64,000 nucleotides of DNA from Dactylonectria macrodidyma (GCA_020744425.1 JAGMUV010000001.1:4340001-4404000), one strand, 5' to 3'. Shown: positions 44,817 to 55,160, numbered from the stretch's first letter. Made by a program: numbers and translations. Notes: generated by a model not told the origin, from the sequence alone.

Positions 44817-46529
44817 CTATATTTTTGAAGAATCTATCCGCGGCGGAGCTGGAACCCTTGAAATCGCCATTCTCTGCCGTCTCGGCTTTAGGCGGTCCGC
44901 TTGGAAAGAGGAAAATACATCTTGGAAGGCGTTGAATACGGAGATCAAGGATTGTGGAAGCTTGAAGTAAGAGCGGGAAACTGGCTTGTATTCGACTACA
45001 TCGAGGTCGTATTGGTCTGTGAGACGACAGAGAATATCATTGTCGTCGTAGGTGCCCATTCGGAGCGTATTATCAAACCCACAATGCCATAATCCCTTCC
45101 TTGCAAGTTTCTTCGCGCTGATGATGTTCGTATGGAACCTTGGCACATACGCAACGTCAAGGAGGACAAGAGCGCGCGTGTTTCTTCCGTCTTCACCATC
45201 CAGCACGTTTTCCATCCTTCGGATGCCTCGTGCTTCGACCTTCAAGGAACCTTCGCCGATCATAACGTAGTCGGTTTCCACAGCTTCGCGGACGTCAGTC
45301 AGCAGACTCTTATCATTAACGATATGAGTAGTTGCTCCACAGTCATAGATCGTCGAATTGTAAAGAGGATGCTTCTCGCGTAGGGCTGCAAAGACTGAAT
45401 CGGAGGTTCCACTGGAGAGGCCGTTGGCATCGATGGTCAAGCCAGCAAAGTCTCCGTGTTTACGTGGGTTCCCCTTGTCTTCTGGTTGATCCGACTTGGC
45501 GGTCGCTGCCAAGCCCTTGACTGTGTCGACAAGGTTCTTCCACTTGGCTTGCTTCAGAGCCTCCTTGCAGGTCTTGACGCGGCTGGACTTAACGTGTCTT
45601 CCATCCTTGGACTCGCCATTGGTTGCGATCTGCACTGCGGCACAATCAACGGGCTTCCATCGATGTTTGGACGACGGCAGTCCACACGGACAGTGGCTTT
45701 GGGCTGCATCAGAGACGGCAAACACGGTGTCGGTCAGCTTGCTGGTCATTCTGGTGCTTCGAACCTGTTCGTGAAACAGTTCGCCCAGCGCGCGTAGTGT
45801 GACATCCATCTTGAGGCCGAACTTCTTGCTGTTCATGATTTGAACCTTCTGCTGGCTTGCCCAAGTTGCATCGAAGGCTGAGACGGCAGTGAGGAAGTCA
45901 TTGAGGGCAGACTGTCCTTCCAGTTCAGCGATCTTGTGCCTTTCGCCTTCTAGCTTGGCTTTACTCCAAGCCACGAGCCAGTCCTCCGGCTTGACCCTCT
46001 TAGTCTGGGCCAGGACCTGACGATATCTTAAGCGCGCTTCCTCCTTCTGTTCGTCCTCGGAGGGTGCAAGACTTGACTTCAGGTCGCGGACAATTGTGCG
46101 AAGGTCAGACTTAGAAGTCGTGTTGCCAAGGTAGGTCTTATCGACGGTTGATCGGACCCAAACAGCGAGTTCAGCATAGGCACGCTGCCGGTTGGCGAAG
46201 GTCGCGAGCTTGACCTTGTATTCTGACTGCAGGCGAGTGAGTCGAGTCCAGTGACCATCGGTCAGGTCCGTAGCCGGCTCTGGTCTTGGTCCGGCGACCG
46301 CAGCGTTCTGCTGGGTTGCGTGTGTCCAAGCCTCGTAGGCAGCCTTGTTGAGTAGACCGAGCATTTCTTCAGAGGTCATGGGTTCCTTTGGTTCTTCCAG
46401 GATCGGAGCATCCTTATCGGGATCGACAAAGTCGAAGATCTTGGAAGTCTCAGCCCTTGAGACGAAATCGTCGTACCAGGCAGTCCATTCGGACGGTCTG
46501 GAGAGCGCAACTTCGGACTTGGCTGTCAT
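44817..46529 (-). CDS. Element D Gag and aspartic protease
   Basis: 570 residues from ATG 46529 to TAG 44817. The N-terminal 250 residues are helical capsid-like. A Cys/His cluster (CPCGLPSSKHRWKPVDC, about residues 282-298) stands where a zinc knuckle is expected but is not the canonical CX2CX4HX4C. The protease active site reads IYDCGATTHIVND, with Cys in place of Ser in the usual DSGA, as in several fungal copia elements (recollection). The stop falls at the conserved Trp-His of the gag-pre-integrase motif, where a single G-to-A change would turn TGG into TAG. The frame continues unbroken beyond it. Confidence 0.9.
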   Translation of the reverse strand: MTAKSEVALSRPSEWTAWYDDFVSRAETSKIFDFVDPDKDAPILEEPKEPMTSEEMLGLLNKAAYEAWTHATQQNAAVAGPRPEPATDLTDGHWTRLTRLQSEYKVKLATFANRQRAYAELAVWVRSTVDKTYLGNTTSKSDLRTIVRDLKSSLAPSEDEQKEEARLRYRQVLAQTKRVKPEDWLVAWSKAKLEGERHKIAELEGQSALNDFLTAVSAFDATWASQQKVQIMNSKKFGLKMDVTLRALGELFHEQVRSTRMTSKLTDTVFAVSDAAQSHCPCGLPSSKHRWKPVDCAAVQIATNGESKDGRHVKSSRVKTCKEALKQAKWKNLVDTVKGLAATAKSDQPEDKGNPRKHGDFAGLTIDANGLSSGTSDSVFAALREKHPLYNSTIYDCGATTHIVNDKSLLTDVREAVETDYVMIGEGSLKVEARGIRRMENVLDGEDGRNTRALVLLDVAYVPRFHTNIISAKKLARKGLWHCGFDNTLRMGTYDDNDILCRLTDQYDLDVVEYKPVSRSYFKLPQSLISVFNAFQDVFSSFQADRLKPRRQRMAISRVPAPPRIDSSKI

Positions 46530-46699
46530 CTTTGGAAACGCTTGGTATTGGGCAGCAAAAAAGAAGGGGCCGACAGGCAGGCAGGCAGCAGATGAGGCTT
46601 GTGGCAGGATTCGGATCCGTTATGTGATGTGTGGTGATAGGCGTCGTGCAAGTGTCCTTGCACAACGGTCGGAATCAGCTATGATGAGCGCCTAAAGTG

Positions 46700-46715
46700 C
46701 TACCGGGCTCATAAC
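46700..46715 (-). other. Element D primer-binding site, half-tRNA-iMet type
   Basis: Directly inside the 5' LTR the minus strand reads g ttatgagccc ggta. Its complement gggctcataa is the anticodon stem-loop sequence of eukaryotic initiator tRNA-Met. Drosophila copia and yeast Ty5 are known to prime from a cleaved initiator tRNA at this internal site. Confidence 0.6.
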
Positions 46716-46982
46716 TGTCAGACAATTGGTTCCACAGGGATCATTGTTGGCATCGGTCAATTGATGAGAATTATCTAAGGAGCAAGAACTCAATGACAAG
46801 ATGCACTGAGCCGTGCAGCTCTTTTATACACAAATGAAAGCGTTGGCTGTTTAGGCAGCAGCCTGCTGCTTGACGCTAATTGTGGTCGTTCACTCTCATC
46901 GTGAACAAGTTCACGATGATCGTGATCCTTGCCTCATTTCGACGGCAGCTGCTCTAGTGGGGCCGGGGCTTGATATGCGACA
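46716..46982 (-). repeat. Element D right LTR (5' LTR)
   Basis: 267 bp, identical to the left LTR. Should carry the element's promoter, read leftwards. Followed by the duplication GCATC. Confidence 0.95.
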
Positions 46983-47342
46983 GCATCTCTTCCGAGAGTT
47001 CGGAGCTAAGAATAATTGGCCTAGCGCTGCGCTGGAATGGTTGTGGTGGCGAACCTAGTCTTTCTCCGGCGGCTCAGCTTCCTCATCCAGTAAAGGGGGG
47101 AGGAAAAGGACGGGGTCACGGGACCATTACGAACAGTCATTGACATTCACTTCGATGACTTGACAATTTCCATTGTCGCAGCTTTCAGCACAGTGAACGT
47201 GCGTCAGGTAGTGGCCCTGATCAGTCAGTAGGGAGGCACCATCATCACCATCATCGTCGTCATCGCATTGTCATCGCTATTCACTTTCCCCCAAGCTTTC
47301 CTTCGGATATCGCAATCAGGGTGGACGAGGGAGCTATCAACA
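46983..47342 (+). promoter_or_regulatory. Regulator half of the split divergent promoter
   Basis: About 360 bp between element D and the regulator's start codon. Contains tctccggcggct (47063-47074), which shares TCCGGCGG with the transporter promoter, and a CAT/TCA-rich run near 47235-47275. Before the insertion it was continuous with 40697-41008. Confidence 0.5.
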
Positions 47343-50076
47343 ATGTCTGCGCCCAGTGGGAACGGAACGTTGGAGTTGGATTCTGTTCCACCCATGACCC
47401 GCCGGATGCCTACGAGGGTCTCCAATGCTTGCCGCAGATGCCGTCGGAACAAAAGTCGAGTAAGTCTTCCCGGTGTGCCAAAATAGCCGCTAACCCAGAG
47501 TGTGCAGTGCGATTCTTATCGGCCATGTTCTCTCTGTTCTCGTGCCAATGTGCCTTGTGAGCCGGCACCGGTTGATGAGCCTCCTGGAAGCAAGGATAGG
47601 AGTTGCAATCGGCGCGTTGGGGCAAATCCGCGAAAGTGAGTGGTTCTACTTGAAGCTGATGATCTTGTATGGTAACGGGTCAACGCGTCTGTTGAAGACG
47701 TGCTCAGTCCAGAGGCAGAAGCGGCGGTAGCCACTCCACAACCGCGCCGCCAACGCGGCAACCTTCGCTTCCCTCGGAGCACAATGTGGTTGACAGCGTT
47801 GGGGGACAGCCAGCAGGCACAAGGACTCCGGTGCCAGCGGATCGACGCGGCTCATGGGTTCCTGTAGACTACGGAGAGTCAGAGTCAGCCATGGGCATTG
47901 CGCGCAAGGTTAGAGCACTGGCCCTCCTACTTTCTCGATAAACACTTGCAAACATTACGGCAGATATACAGCCTTGGAAGCCAAAGTATTGACGACCACC
48001 TAACCTCGGCCATTCCGGACGGAGGATGTGGAAACCGGAATCCTCAGAGAAGGACTGGCGATAAGCGCCTGCCAATATCTGCGATGCTTGGCAACAGGTT
48101 CCCTGATCAACAGGCGATTCAATCGCTTTTGGAGGATTACTTTGAGTCCGTCCACTGGTTTTCGCTGGTTATATACGAACCAAAATTCCGGCGGCGCCTG
48201 TTGTCAATCAAGGACGGCTATGCGTACCCTGCCGAGGCGCCGTTTCTAACCTTGCTGTCGATGATTTTGTGCATGGCAGCTTGGTATCGGTCTAAGAGGG
48301 CCGTTCATAATGGTGAAGAATGGCGACTCTGGAGCGACGACTTGCTGAAGATTGTCGAGTCGCGACTAGTCCAGGTGATGGATCAGCATTCCATTGCAGC
48401 GGTGCAGACATGCATCTTGCTGGGCTCTCATCATGTTTACCATGGCCGACCAAACTTGTCTTTTGCCCTTTTGGGAGCGGCTGTCAAGATGTCTCATGCC
48501 ATGGGTCTGCATCGTGATTTCACAGGCGGAACTTTCGGCGACATAGAAGAGCGCAAAAGAGTATGGTGGACGATCTATACCTGGGACAGGTATGAATCAG
48601 AGCATCTCATTTCAAGACAATATTCTAACCAGCTAGGTTCGCTTCTATCTCATATGGACGACCTTTGAGCATCAATGATGAGGATTGCAGTGTGGGAATG
48701 CCAACCGAATTCACCGAATCGCCATACTTTACCCATCAGTCGGTCGAACAGGGGCTGCCAGACGTTACCTACTCACCGTATCAAACCGGACTGAGTAAAC
48801 TTTACCTCGTCGCATCCCCCGCCCTAAAGAATATCTTTGGCTCGCTGTCGGTGCGGTCTGCCAAACAACATTTCGAGTCCACGTACGCCTCACTAGTCAG
48901 CGAGGTGACGCAAAGGCTGCTGGTTTGGCGCCGTCAGTTGCCTCAGCACCTATCCCTAGACCTAAACAAAGACTATCACCCAGGTAATACCGAATGGGGC
49001 AGTCGGGCATATATCTTGCAGTCTCTTTCACTGCAGTTGACCTTCGACAACCTGCTGATAGTGCTTCACCGGCCCTTTTTGGCTCGCCAAGTTGAGAACT
49101 TGTCGATGACGGCCTCGGCCCCATATACGAATCTACCTCAGACTGGATCGCCTTCGGTACAATCGCAAATGTCATCTCTTACACCCCATGCCGACAGCCT
49201 ATCTTCCCGTGATCATGCATCACCTGGGTGGGAAAAAAACGCGGGCTCAGAGCATTGGTGGAATGCAGCGGTTCGGACCGCGCGCGTGACAGAACTACCC
49301 CAACTTGCCCAACTTGCCACAGATAGCCATCTTGTTGCCTTTATGGCCCTGAACCTGTTTCACGCGGCAATAGTGCTCATTTTAGTCGCCCTTTCGGACC
49401 CTCTCTCCAATTCAGCCCAGGGTGTCAAACGGACTATTACCAGGGTGTTTAGATTGCAGGAGCTGCTGGGTCAGCGCTCAGCGCTCTCGAGCCAGAGCAG
49501 CGTCGTTCTCAAAAATCTCATCGGGCTGCTTCTCCGGCGAGAGGCAGAAGCCATGCTTGGCCCAGTCACGTCGGCACCTGTAGTGGGCTCACATGCAGAG
49601 CACCAACTCAGGGCTGCGGACGATTCTGGCCTCTTGTCAGTTGAAGATACACTTCGCCTTCCCTTAGAGGCTACCCTGAGCACGCAAGACCAAGGAACTG
49701 AAAACCAAGCCTGGCCGAACCTGAGCAGGGCTCAGCGCCTGAACGAGAGCTTAGCATCTGTACAACGAAGTAAGAATTCTGCCTTTGCTGGATGTCAATG
49801 GCCGTGGAACAAAGCTGACCCCAATCTCTTGCAGTATTTCCCACAATCCAAGATGAACTGCCCCGATCTGATACAACAATGGTTTCGAGGCATGATGTGA
49901 ATATTCAGGACGGCTTGTTGCCACTAACACAACAAGAATTGCCCCAAGTGCCATTTGTACAATCAGATGGCTATGAAGAGCCTCAGGCTATTGAAGATCA
50001 GGCACAGGGGGTAGATTATGGGGGAAATAGTCTCTTCTGGCTCTGGGATTCTAACTGGAGTGGCGATTTTGTATAG
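47343..50076 (+). CDS. Zn2Cys6 transcription factor with fungal middle-homology domain
   Basis: Six exons join in frame to 813 residues: 47343-47459, 47508-47635, 47713-47908, 47964-48589, 48637-49769 and 49835-50076. Introns are of fungal type (gtaagt...cag; gtgagt...tccag; gttaga...ggcag; gtatga...ctag; gtaaga...gctgac...gcag). Residues 30-56 form the binuclear zinc cluster CX2CX6CX5CX2CX6C (ACRRCRRNKSRC then DSYRPCSLC). The middle-homology domain spans roughly 190-380, with VHWFSLVIYEPKF, RKRVWWTIYTWDRF and YGRPLSINDEDC. The C-terminal 400 residues are Ser/Gln-rich and end in an acidic-aromatic tail (NSLFWLWDSNWSGDFV), a possible activation domain. A nuclear regulator. Its position between a polyol dehydrogenase and a sugar porter suggests it controls them (inference). 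Confidence 0.88.
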
Positions 50077-50713
50077 TAAGCGGTTGAGCTTTAGTAGAAC
50101 CGCGGTAGTTACGGGGCAACGAGCTTCTCTTGTGCTCCTACACGATCTCGCCTGGTGGTGTTACGTACTAGGGACAAAATTGCCAGCAACAGGCGAGTCA
50201 TGCTGCATCAACAGTGTGCCGATCAGGGCAATACCAGTCTTCCATCCGGCGGGTCAACTGCAACCCCGTACATTTACGGTTCCGGCGGCTTACTGCTTCC
50301 GCCGGAACGGCAGTCAGTTGGCCGATCCGCCGTCTAGACTCGTTTCTCCAACTCCTCCCCCCCCCTACAGTAGCTTCCCCGCAATTGGCGATCCACCTTT
50401 GGAAGTTTGCAACCAATGGACAAACGGCAGTCGACTCAAGCAACCACTGGTGCAACCACTGGTGCAACCATGGGATTGGCCAAATGATGACGATTTCTCC
50501 AGAACGGGTTCCCCTTGGGGCTGCGGGCGGGTTAGTCCCAGCTCTCTAATTGTTGATGCTTTTCAAGTGTCTGTCTGCCTGCCCCAGGTCTATATAATCT
50601 GGGGCCCCAGGTTTCTTTTGATGGAGTGAAACAAGGTCGACCCATTCTATCTTCATTTCTGAAGACACCTCCAAAACTTACAAATTCATCACTTCACTGC
50701 GTCACCTGCAGGT
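50077..50713 (+). promoter_or_regulatory. Promoter region of the sugar transporter
   Basis: 640 bp with no gene. It holds a perfect inverted repeat at 50280-50307, another tccggcggg at 50245-50253, a 12-bp direct repeat (ctggtgcaacca, two copies, about 50447-50470), and a TATA box (tatataa, 50591-50597) about 117 bp before the ATG and flanked by cccccag-like arms (CCCCAG...CTGGGG, 50582-50604). Confidence 0.55.
50280..50307. promoter_or_regulatory. Perfect 9-bp inverted repeat, candidate Zn2Cys6 operator
   Basis: ttccggcgg, ten bases, ccgccggaa. The inner half-sites are CGG-N10-CCG, the geometry used by Zn2Cys6 dimers (Gal4 uses CGG-N11-CCG). It lies 407 bp upstream of the transporter start and just downstream of the regulator gene. 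Binding by the neighbouring regulator is inferred. Confidence 0.45.
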
Positions 50714-52477
50714 ATGGACAAGCCACCATCGCCGACCCAGATGGAGACAGCCCCGTCCCCTGGAGGTGGTGAGAACCTCCCCGTGGCCCCGGTCTCGTGG
50801 CTCGAATCCAAGCTCAAGCCAAAGGCCATTCACCACCGCTATCCTTTCAGGGGAAAGCCTCTCCTTTGGATGACCTGCGCATTTGGAAGCTTGGGTGATG
50901 CCTTGTTCGGTTATGACCAGGGTATGTTGTCCGCCACCTCATACCTGAGCCCTTGGATCTTGCAGTTTTATACTGACGCCGAACCTAGGTATCGTTTCCG
51001 GGCTTCTGGTCAACCCGGTGTTCCTCTCGAGGTTTTTCAGCGACTATGGTGGTGCTAATGGGACCGATGATCACATCAACCCATCCGTGACAGGCATTCT
51101 CGTCGCATGTCTTCAGATCTCGGCCGCCATCGGCTCCCTGATTGCAGGTAGTCTCGGCGACATGATTGGTAGGAAAAAGTGCGTTCGTTTAGGCGGCTTC
51201 ATCTACCTCGCCACCGCCTTTATTCAAGCGTTCGCTCCGGATTTCAAGACTTTTGTCATCGGCCGGACCCTTCAGGGCCTGGGCGTGGGTTTCCTCTCCA
51301 TGACCGTCCCCGTCATCCAGACTGAGATTGCCGCACCGCATCGTCGAGGCCTTATGGTGGGAGTCGAGTACACGTTTCTTATCGGTGGCTACGCGCTCTC
51401 AACTTGGGTTGACTTCGGCTTCTACTACCTTATCCCAAAGAGCGAATCCTGGCAGGGCCCCTACTTCATCCAAATGGGTCTGGCCTTCATTTTGTTTGCC
51501 ATGTCCTTCTTCCTCCCCGAAACGCCTCGCTGGCTCGCCCGCAACGGTTTCACCAAGGAATGCCTTCAGACGATCGCGGATCTTCACACTCCCGACGGTG
51601 ATACGCAAGCCCATCACGTCCAGCAGGTCATGGTGGAGATCAAGGAGGCTGTGTGTTATGAGGCTAGCCTTGGACAATCGACATGGCTCGAGATGTTCAC
51701 GCGTTATCGCAAGCGCACCCTCGTTGGCATCACGGCACAGATGTTTGCCCAGCTCAACGGAATCAACGTCATCTCCTTCTACCTACCTACAACGCTCGCC
51801 AACGCAGGCCTTAGCGTGCAGAAGTCTCTGCTTTACACAGCTGCTAATTCAGTCCCCTACGTCGCCGCTACGATCCTCACCTGGTGGCTGGCCGATAAAT
51901 GGGGACGACGCCCCCTATTGATCCTCGGTGGTAAGTTTACATGAATTGCTGCCCAACATGCTTGTGTCCAAGGGAAATCGCTGACTGGACAACAATGACA
52001 GGCATCCTCATGGCTATCGCCCTTTGTGCCGTCTGCGCCTTCACCGAAGCCCACATTTCAGACGCCAACACTCGTGCGCACGGCATCTACGCTTTCGTTA
52101 TGATCTACAACGCCATCTACGGCTTCACCTGGGGCCCTATCCCTTGGTTGCTTCCTGCCGAGATCTTCCCTCTGCGAGCCCGAAGCAAGGGCATGGCGCT
52201 GGCTACATGTTCAAACTGGATGTTCAACTTTGTGATTGGCATGTCAGCGCCGGACGCCTTCGCGGGCATTGGGGGCTACTACTATGTAATCATCGCGGGA
52301 TTTTGTCTTATTTCAGTCGCACTGGCTTACTTCTTTTACGTCGAGACTGCGAACCATACACTTGAGGAAATCGCGTTGGCGTTTGGAGACAAGGCCTTCG
52401 CAGCGGATGATGAGACTGTTGTGGCGACGGCGCACCTCGGCCGTGAGACTGAGGAGAGAAAGTCGGTGCTGGTTTGA
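50714..52477 (+). CDS. MFS sugar transporter (sugar porter family)
   Basis: Exons 50714-50921, 50989-51930 and 52002-52477 join to 541 residues. Introns are gtatgt...cctag and gtaagt...gctgac...acag. Sugar porter signatures include FGYDQGIVSG after TM1, DMIGRKK between TM2 and TM3, PETPRWLA after TM6, QLNGINVISFYLPTT in TM7, DKWGRRPL, and IPWLLPAEIFPLRARSKG at TM10-loop. About 12 membrane segments are expected, with both ends in the cytosol. It imports a mono- or disaccharide or polyol by proton symport; the exact sugar cannot be read. The cytosolic N-terminus is Pro-rich. Third member of the dehydrogenase-regulator-transporter group. Confidence 0.9.
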
Positions 52478-53714
52478 AGTGAAGATACCGTGGTGTATGG
52501 GATGATGCGGCGGAGGATGTGAGGAGTTTGGTCCAGCATGGGGCCTAAGTTCAGGATGCATCACAGTATAGTCGGAGCTAGTTATGTACTATTTTATGCG
52601 CACTCCCTTGTCTCTTTGCGAATGATTAGGTCCTACTTCCTCAGGATCGCTTAGTCTTTTGCCTCAACGGGCAACGGGTCTTTGTGCGGCTTGGGCTTGC
52701 CGCCCCAACCCTTACAAGAAGCGGCTAGAAGGCCCTTGCTTAGAACTTTCTATTAGAAATAGCACTTATTAATAGCTTTACTTTATAGCTTTAAAGGCAG
52801 CTGCAGTAGGAGCTATATGATAACTAAGAGGCTTAGTAGTAATGGTTTATAAATAACCTTATTATAATATATAGCCTGTGAAGTTAGGTACATAATGAGG
52901 TTTCAGACTGGAGATATATTTATGCCGGCGTCATAGCATGATTAGGTCTGAAATAAGAATCTGTTAGTATATAAGGCTTATAGGAACATATAGCTAGATA
53001 AGGCCTAGCTACAGATGCTGTTAGCAGAGGTTAGCAGCAACAGCCGGTCTGTATGGAAATCGCGGTATCGGCGTGAGCAATGCGATGTAGCTCTTTGTAA
53101 ATCGGGAAATTGCTGGAACTTCTATCGCCATATAAAATAGGTGGGCACAGAGGTACGCTTCAATTGCGTTACTTTGGTTGGTCTAGACCCCTGTCACTAG
53201 CCCAAGTGTTGCGTTGCAGCACCCTAAGGGATAGAGAGCCACCGAGGGTTGAACACACACTGGCAGTTGTGATCTTGTGGTCCTCCCAGGCCTGTCCACA
53301 ATAAAACCACCTCTTGCTCTCAAGCTGGTTACCTTTCCACCTGTGGGTGGGGAAAATGGGACCGAAAGCGAGTCCGGGACCGGAAGCGAGAACAAGCGCT
53401 GACGCTGAAATTTGTGAACCAGGGTCGCGGGGAATGAGGAAATAAAGTGGCTAGCTGTAATCTGTAATCGGCGCAATGACGTCGAAAACCGGCAGCGGCG
53501 ATTGCTGCGGCGATTGCTGCGGCGATTGCTGCGGCGATTGTTGCGGCGATTGTTGCGGCGAATTGTCGCCGCAATTCTAGCCGTTTTCGGACATATATGA
53601 CTGATAGCGGAGCAAAGTATATATTTCCAAGTTCTCAGCACACTCCTAGGAACAATGTGTCTTTTATCATTCAATATACTTTATTCTTCTTCCAAAGCCC
53701 CCCCGAAACCAATC
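52478..53714. other. Intergenic with an AT-rich relic and a minisatellite
   Basis: 52735-52990 is TA-rich like the RIP block and is probably an old repeat fragment. The rest has no gene. A 12-bp minisatellite and hairpin lie at 53495-53574, about 140 bp upstream of the next start codon. Confidence 0.45.
53495..53574. repeat. 12-bp minisatellite ending in a perfect hairpin
   Basis: Five copies of gcggcgattg(c/t)t are followed by a partial copy that forms ttgcggcga-attg-tcgccgcaa, a 9-bp inverted repeat with a 4-base loop. No spacers, so not a CRISPR. The long minus-strand frame across it is an Ala/Ile repeat without gene character. Confidence 0.8.
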
Positions 53715-54536
53715 ATGGCAGCTCAAGCAGAACGGAAGCCAACCGTCGTTCTTGTACCTGGTGCCTGGCAGAGATCTTCTGTGTTCGATACAGTACAACA
53801 GAAGCTCGGACTTCTAGGATATCCAACTTTCCTTGTAGACCATTTGTCGACAGGAGCTGAGCCACCAACGATAGAGCTCACCGATGACGTCAACAATTTG
53901 CGTCAAGTGCTCCAACGATTAGTTGACCAAGAGAGAGATGTGGTCGTTATCGCGCACTCCTACGGCGGCGTCGTTGCCTCTTGTGCAGTTGAAGGCTTCG
54001 ATGTGGCCGAACTCAACAAGGCAGGCAAAAATGGCGGCGTCATCATGTTAGCATATCTGAGCGCATTCGTACTTCCAAAAGGCAAATCCTTGATGGATGG
54101 CCTTCATGGTCAATGGTTACCGTGGCAAAGAGTCGAGGTTTGTTATGCATTATCGCCCTATGACAAGCCACTAATTGCTTCTCGTGATTAGGGAGACTAT
54201 TGCCGCACCACGAACGAGGCCGAAGTGTTTTACAATGACTTATCCGCCCCTGAGCAGAGAAAGTGGATTGCAACCATGACGCATATGCCAGTTGCTGTGT
54301 TCAAGTCTAAGTCGACATATGAACCATGGCATGCCATACCCTGCATGTACATTTTCTGCACGAAGGATAACGCGATTCCTACGGTCTTGCAAACCGCCAT
54401 GGCCAGCCAAATGGGCATCATTACTACATATGAAATTGTCTCATCACATTCGCCATTTCTAAGCTCGCCAGATGAAGTAGTTGGAGGAATTGAGTTGGCG
54501 GCTAGGACTGGTGAAGAGATGAAGAGTTTAATATAA
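53715..54536 (+). CDS. Alpha/beta hydrolase (EstA-like, AB_hydrolase_6)
   Basis: Exons 53715-54137 and 54192-54536 join in phase 0 across a 54-bp intron (gtttgt...ctaat...attag) to 255 residues. TVVLVPGAW is the oxyanion-hole strand. VIAHSYGG carries the nucleophile S82 (usual GxSxG, here H-S-x-G-G). FCTKDNAIP supplies the acid region, and SSHSPFLSSPDEV the catalytic His near the C-terminus. This soluble family hydrolyses esters or acts on secondary-metabolite intermediates; substrate unknown. No secretion signal. ATG 53715 chosen because the in-frame extension upstream lacks an ATG before 53655 and reads as leader. Confidence 0.85.
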
Positions 54537-54814
54537 ATCAGGATAAATTTCGAGGCTCGCATATCTCTTCAGAGACGATAGTAAGCTATCGACAATTACC
54601 TGCTCCGAAAATCCCCACCGGGATATAATAGAGATAAATGAATTAAGTGTGCCGGACATGTGTTGTGGCAGTTATAGTATCCGCAATGGCAGTAAACAGC
54701 CCGTGATCATAAATCTAGGTAGACCATCTAGAGATAGAAGTAAATCGTAACTAGTCCAGGTCAACTGATAGTATTTGCAGCACTTCTTTAAGTTCTTTCT
54801 TTATTTCCTTCATC
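54537..54814. other. Intergenic, no gene seen
   Basis: 3' flank of the hydrolase. Nothing recognised. Confidence 0.4.
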
Positions 54815-55160
54815 GTATAATACAATCCCTTGTCCTCGCTCTTCCGCCTCCCACCAGGGGCTCAACGGTTTGTGGTTCTCGGTGAAACATTCCGTCGTAG
54901 TCGAGTTTTAGCTTCGTTAGTTCCTCCATATCCACGTAGTTCCAGTTCTCGATCCGTGGAACAGCTCTCCCCTGATCTGGCCCATTGTAGTGACTGCAGA
55001 TCCAGAACAGGACCCAAAAGAATGACCCGAGATCTCACATGAAGGAATACTGCTCGCCCAGAAGTGCCTCGATTGCCACAAAAGCTGTCGTGCCGGTCTT
55101 ACCCCTCACTCCCGAGGCACCTTCTCGTTGCTCTTTGATAGCGAGGTCAAGGTCAATGTT
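54815..55160 (-). pseudogene. FunK1-type fungal protein kinase, C-terminal relic
   Basis: On the minus strand from 55160 the frame reads IDLDLAIKEQREGAS, GKTGTTAFVAIEALLG, EQYSFM, one stop (TGA at about 55037), then DLGSFFWVLFWICSHYNG and NWNYVDMEELTKLK. This is the DLD...GTxxFMAxExL...HDLESFFWVL pattern of the C-terminal lobe of the fungal FunK1 kinase family, here without the N-lobe and with the stop where a conserved His is expected. It is a truncated, dead copy. Confidence 0.6.

Larger units (their letters stand above)
41009..46982 (-). mobile_element. Element D: young complete Ty1/copia retrotransposon
   Basis: 5974 bp. The 267-bp LTRs at 41009-41275 and 46716-46982 appear identical base for base. 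They are flanked by GCATC on both sides (41004-41008 and 46983-46987). All enzymatic motifs are intact, with a single in-frame stop between the two ORFs. There is no sign of RIP, unlike elements A-C. Identical LTRs mean a recent insertion, since both are copied from one template. It reads on the minus strand, towards the dehydrogenase. Confidence 0.95.

Noticed and set aside
50018..50629. 203-codon plus-strand frame between the regulator and the transporter
   Set aside because: Lies in promoter DNA with a TATA box and inverted repeats; composition is Pro/Ser/Cys-rich without domain or homologous feel, and it starts inside the last exon of the regulator.
53183..53674. 163-codon minus-strand frame over the minisatellite
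   Set aside because: Its Arg/Asn or Ala/Ile repeats come from the 12-bp minisatellite; there is no motif or splice structure.
54830..55042. Plus-strand 70-codon frame
   Set aside because: Antisense shadow of the FunK1 kinase relic.
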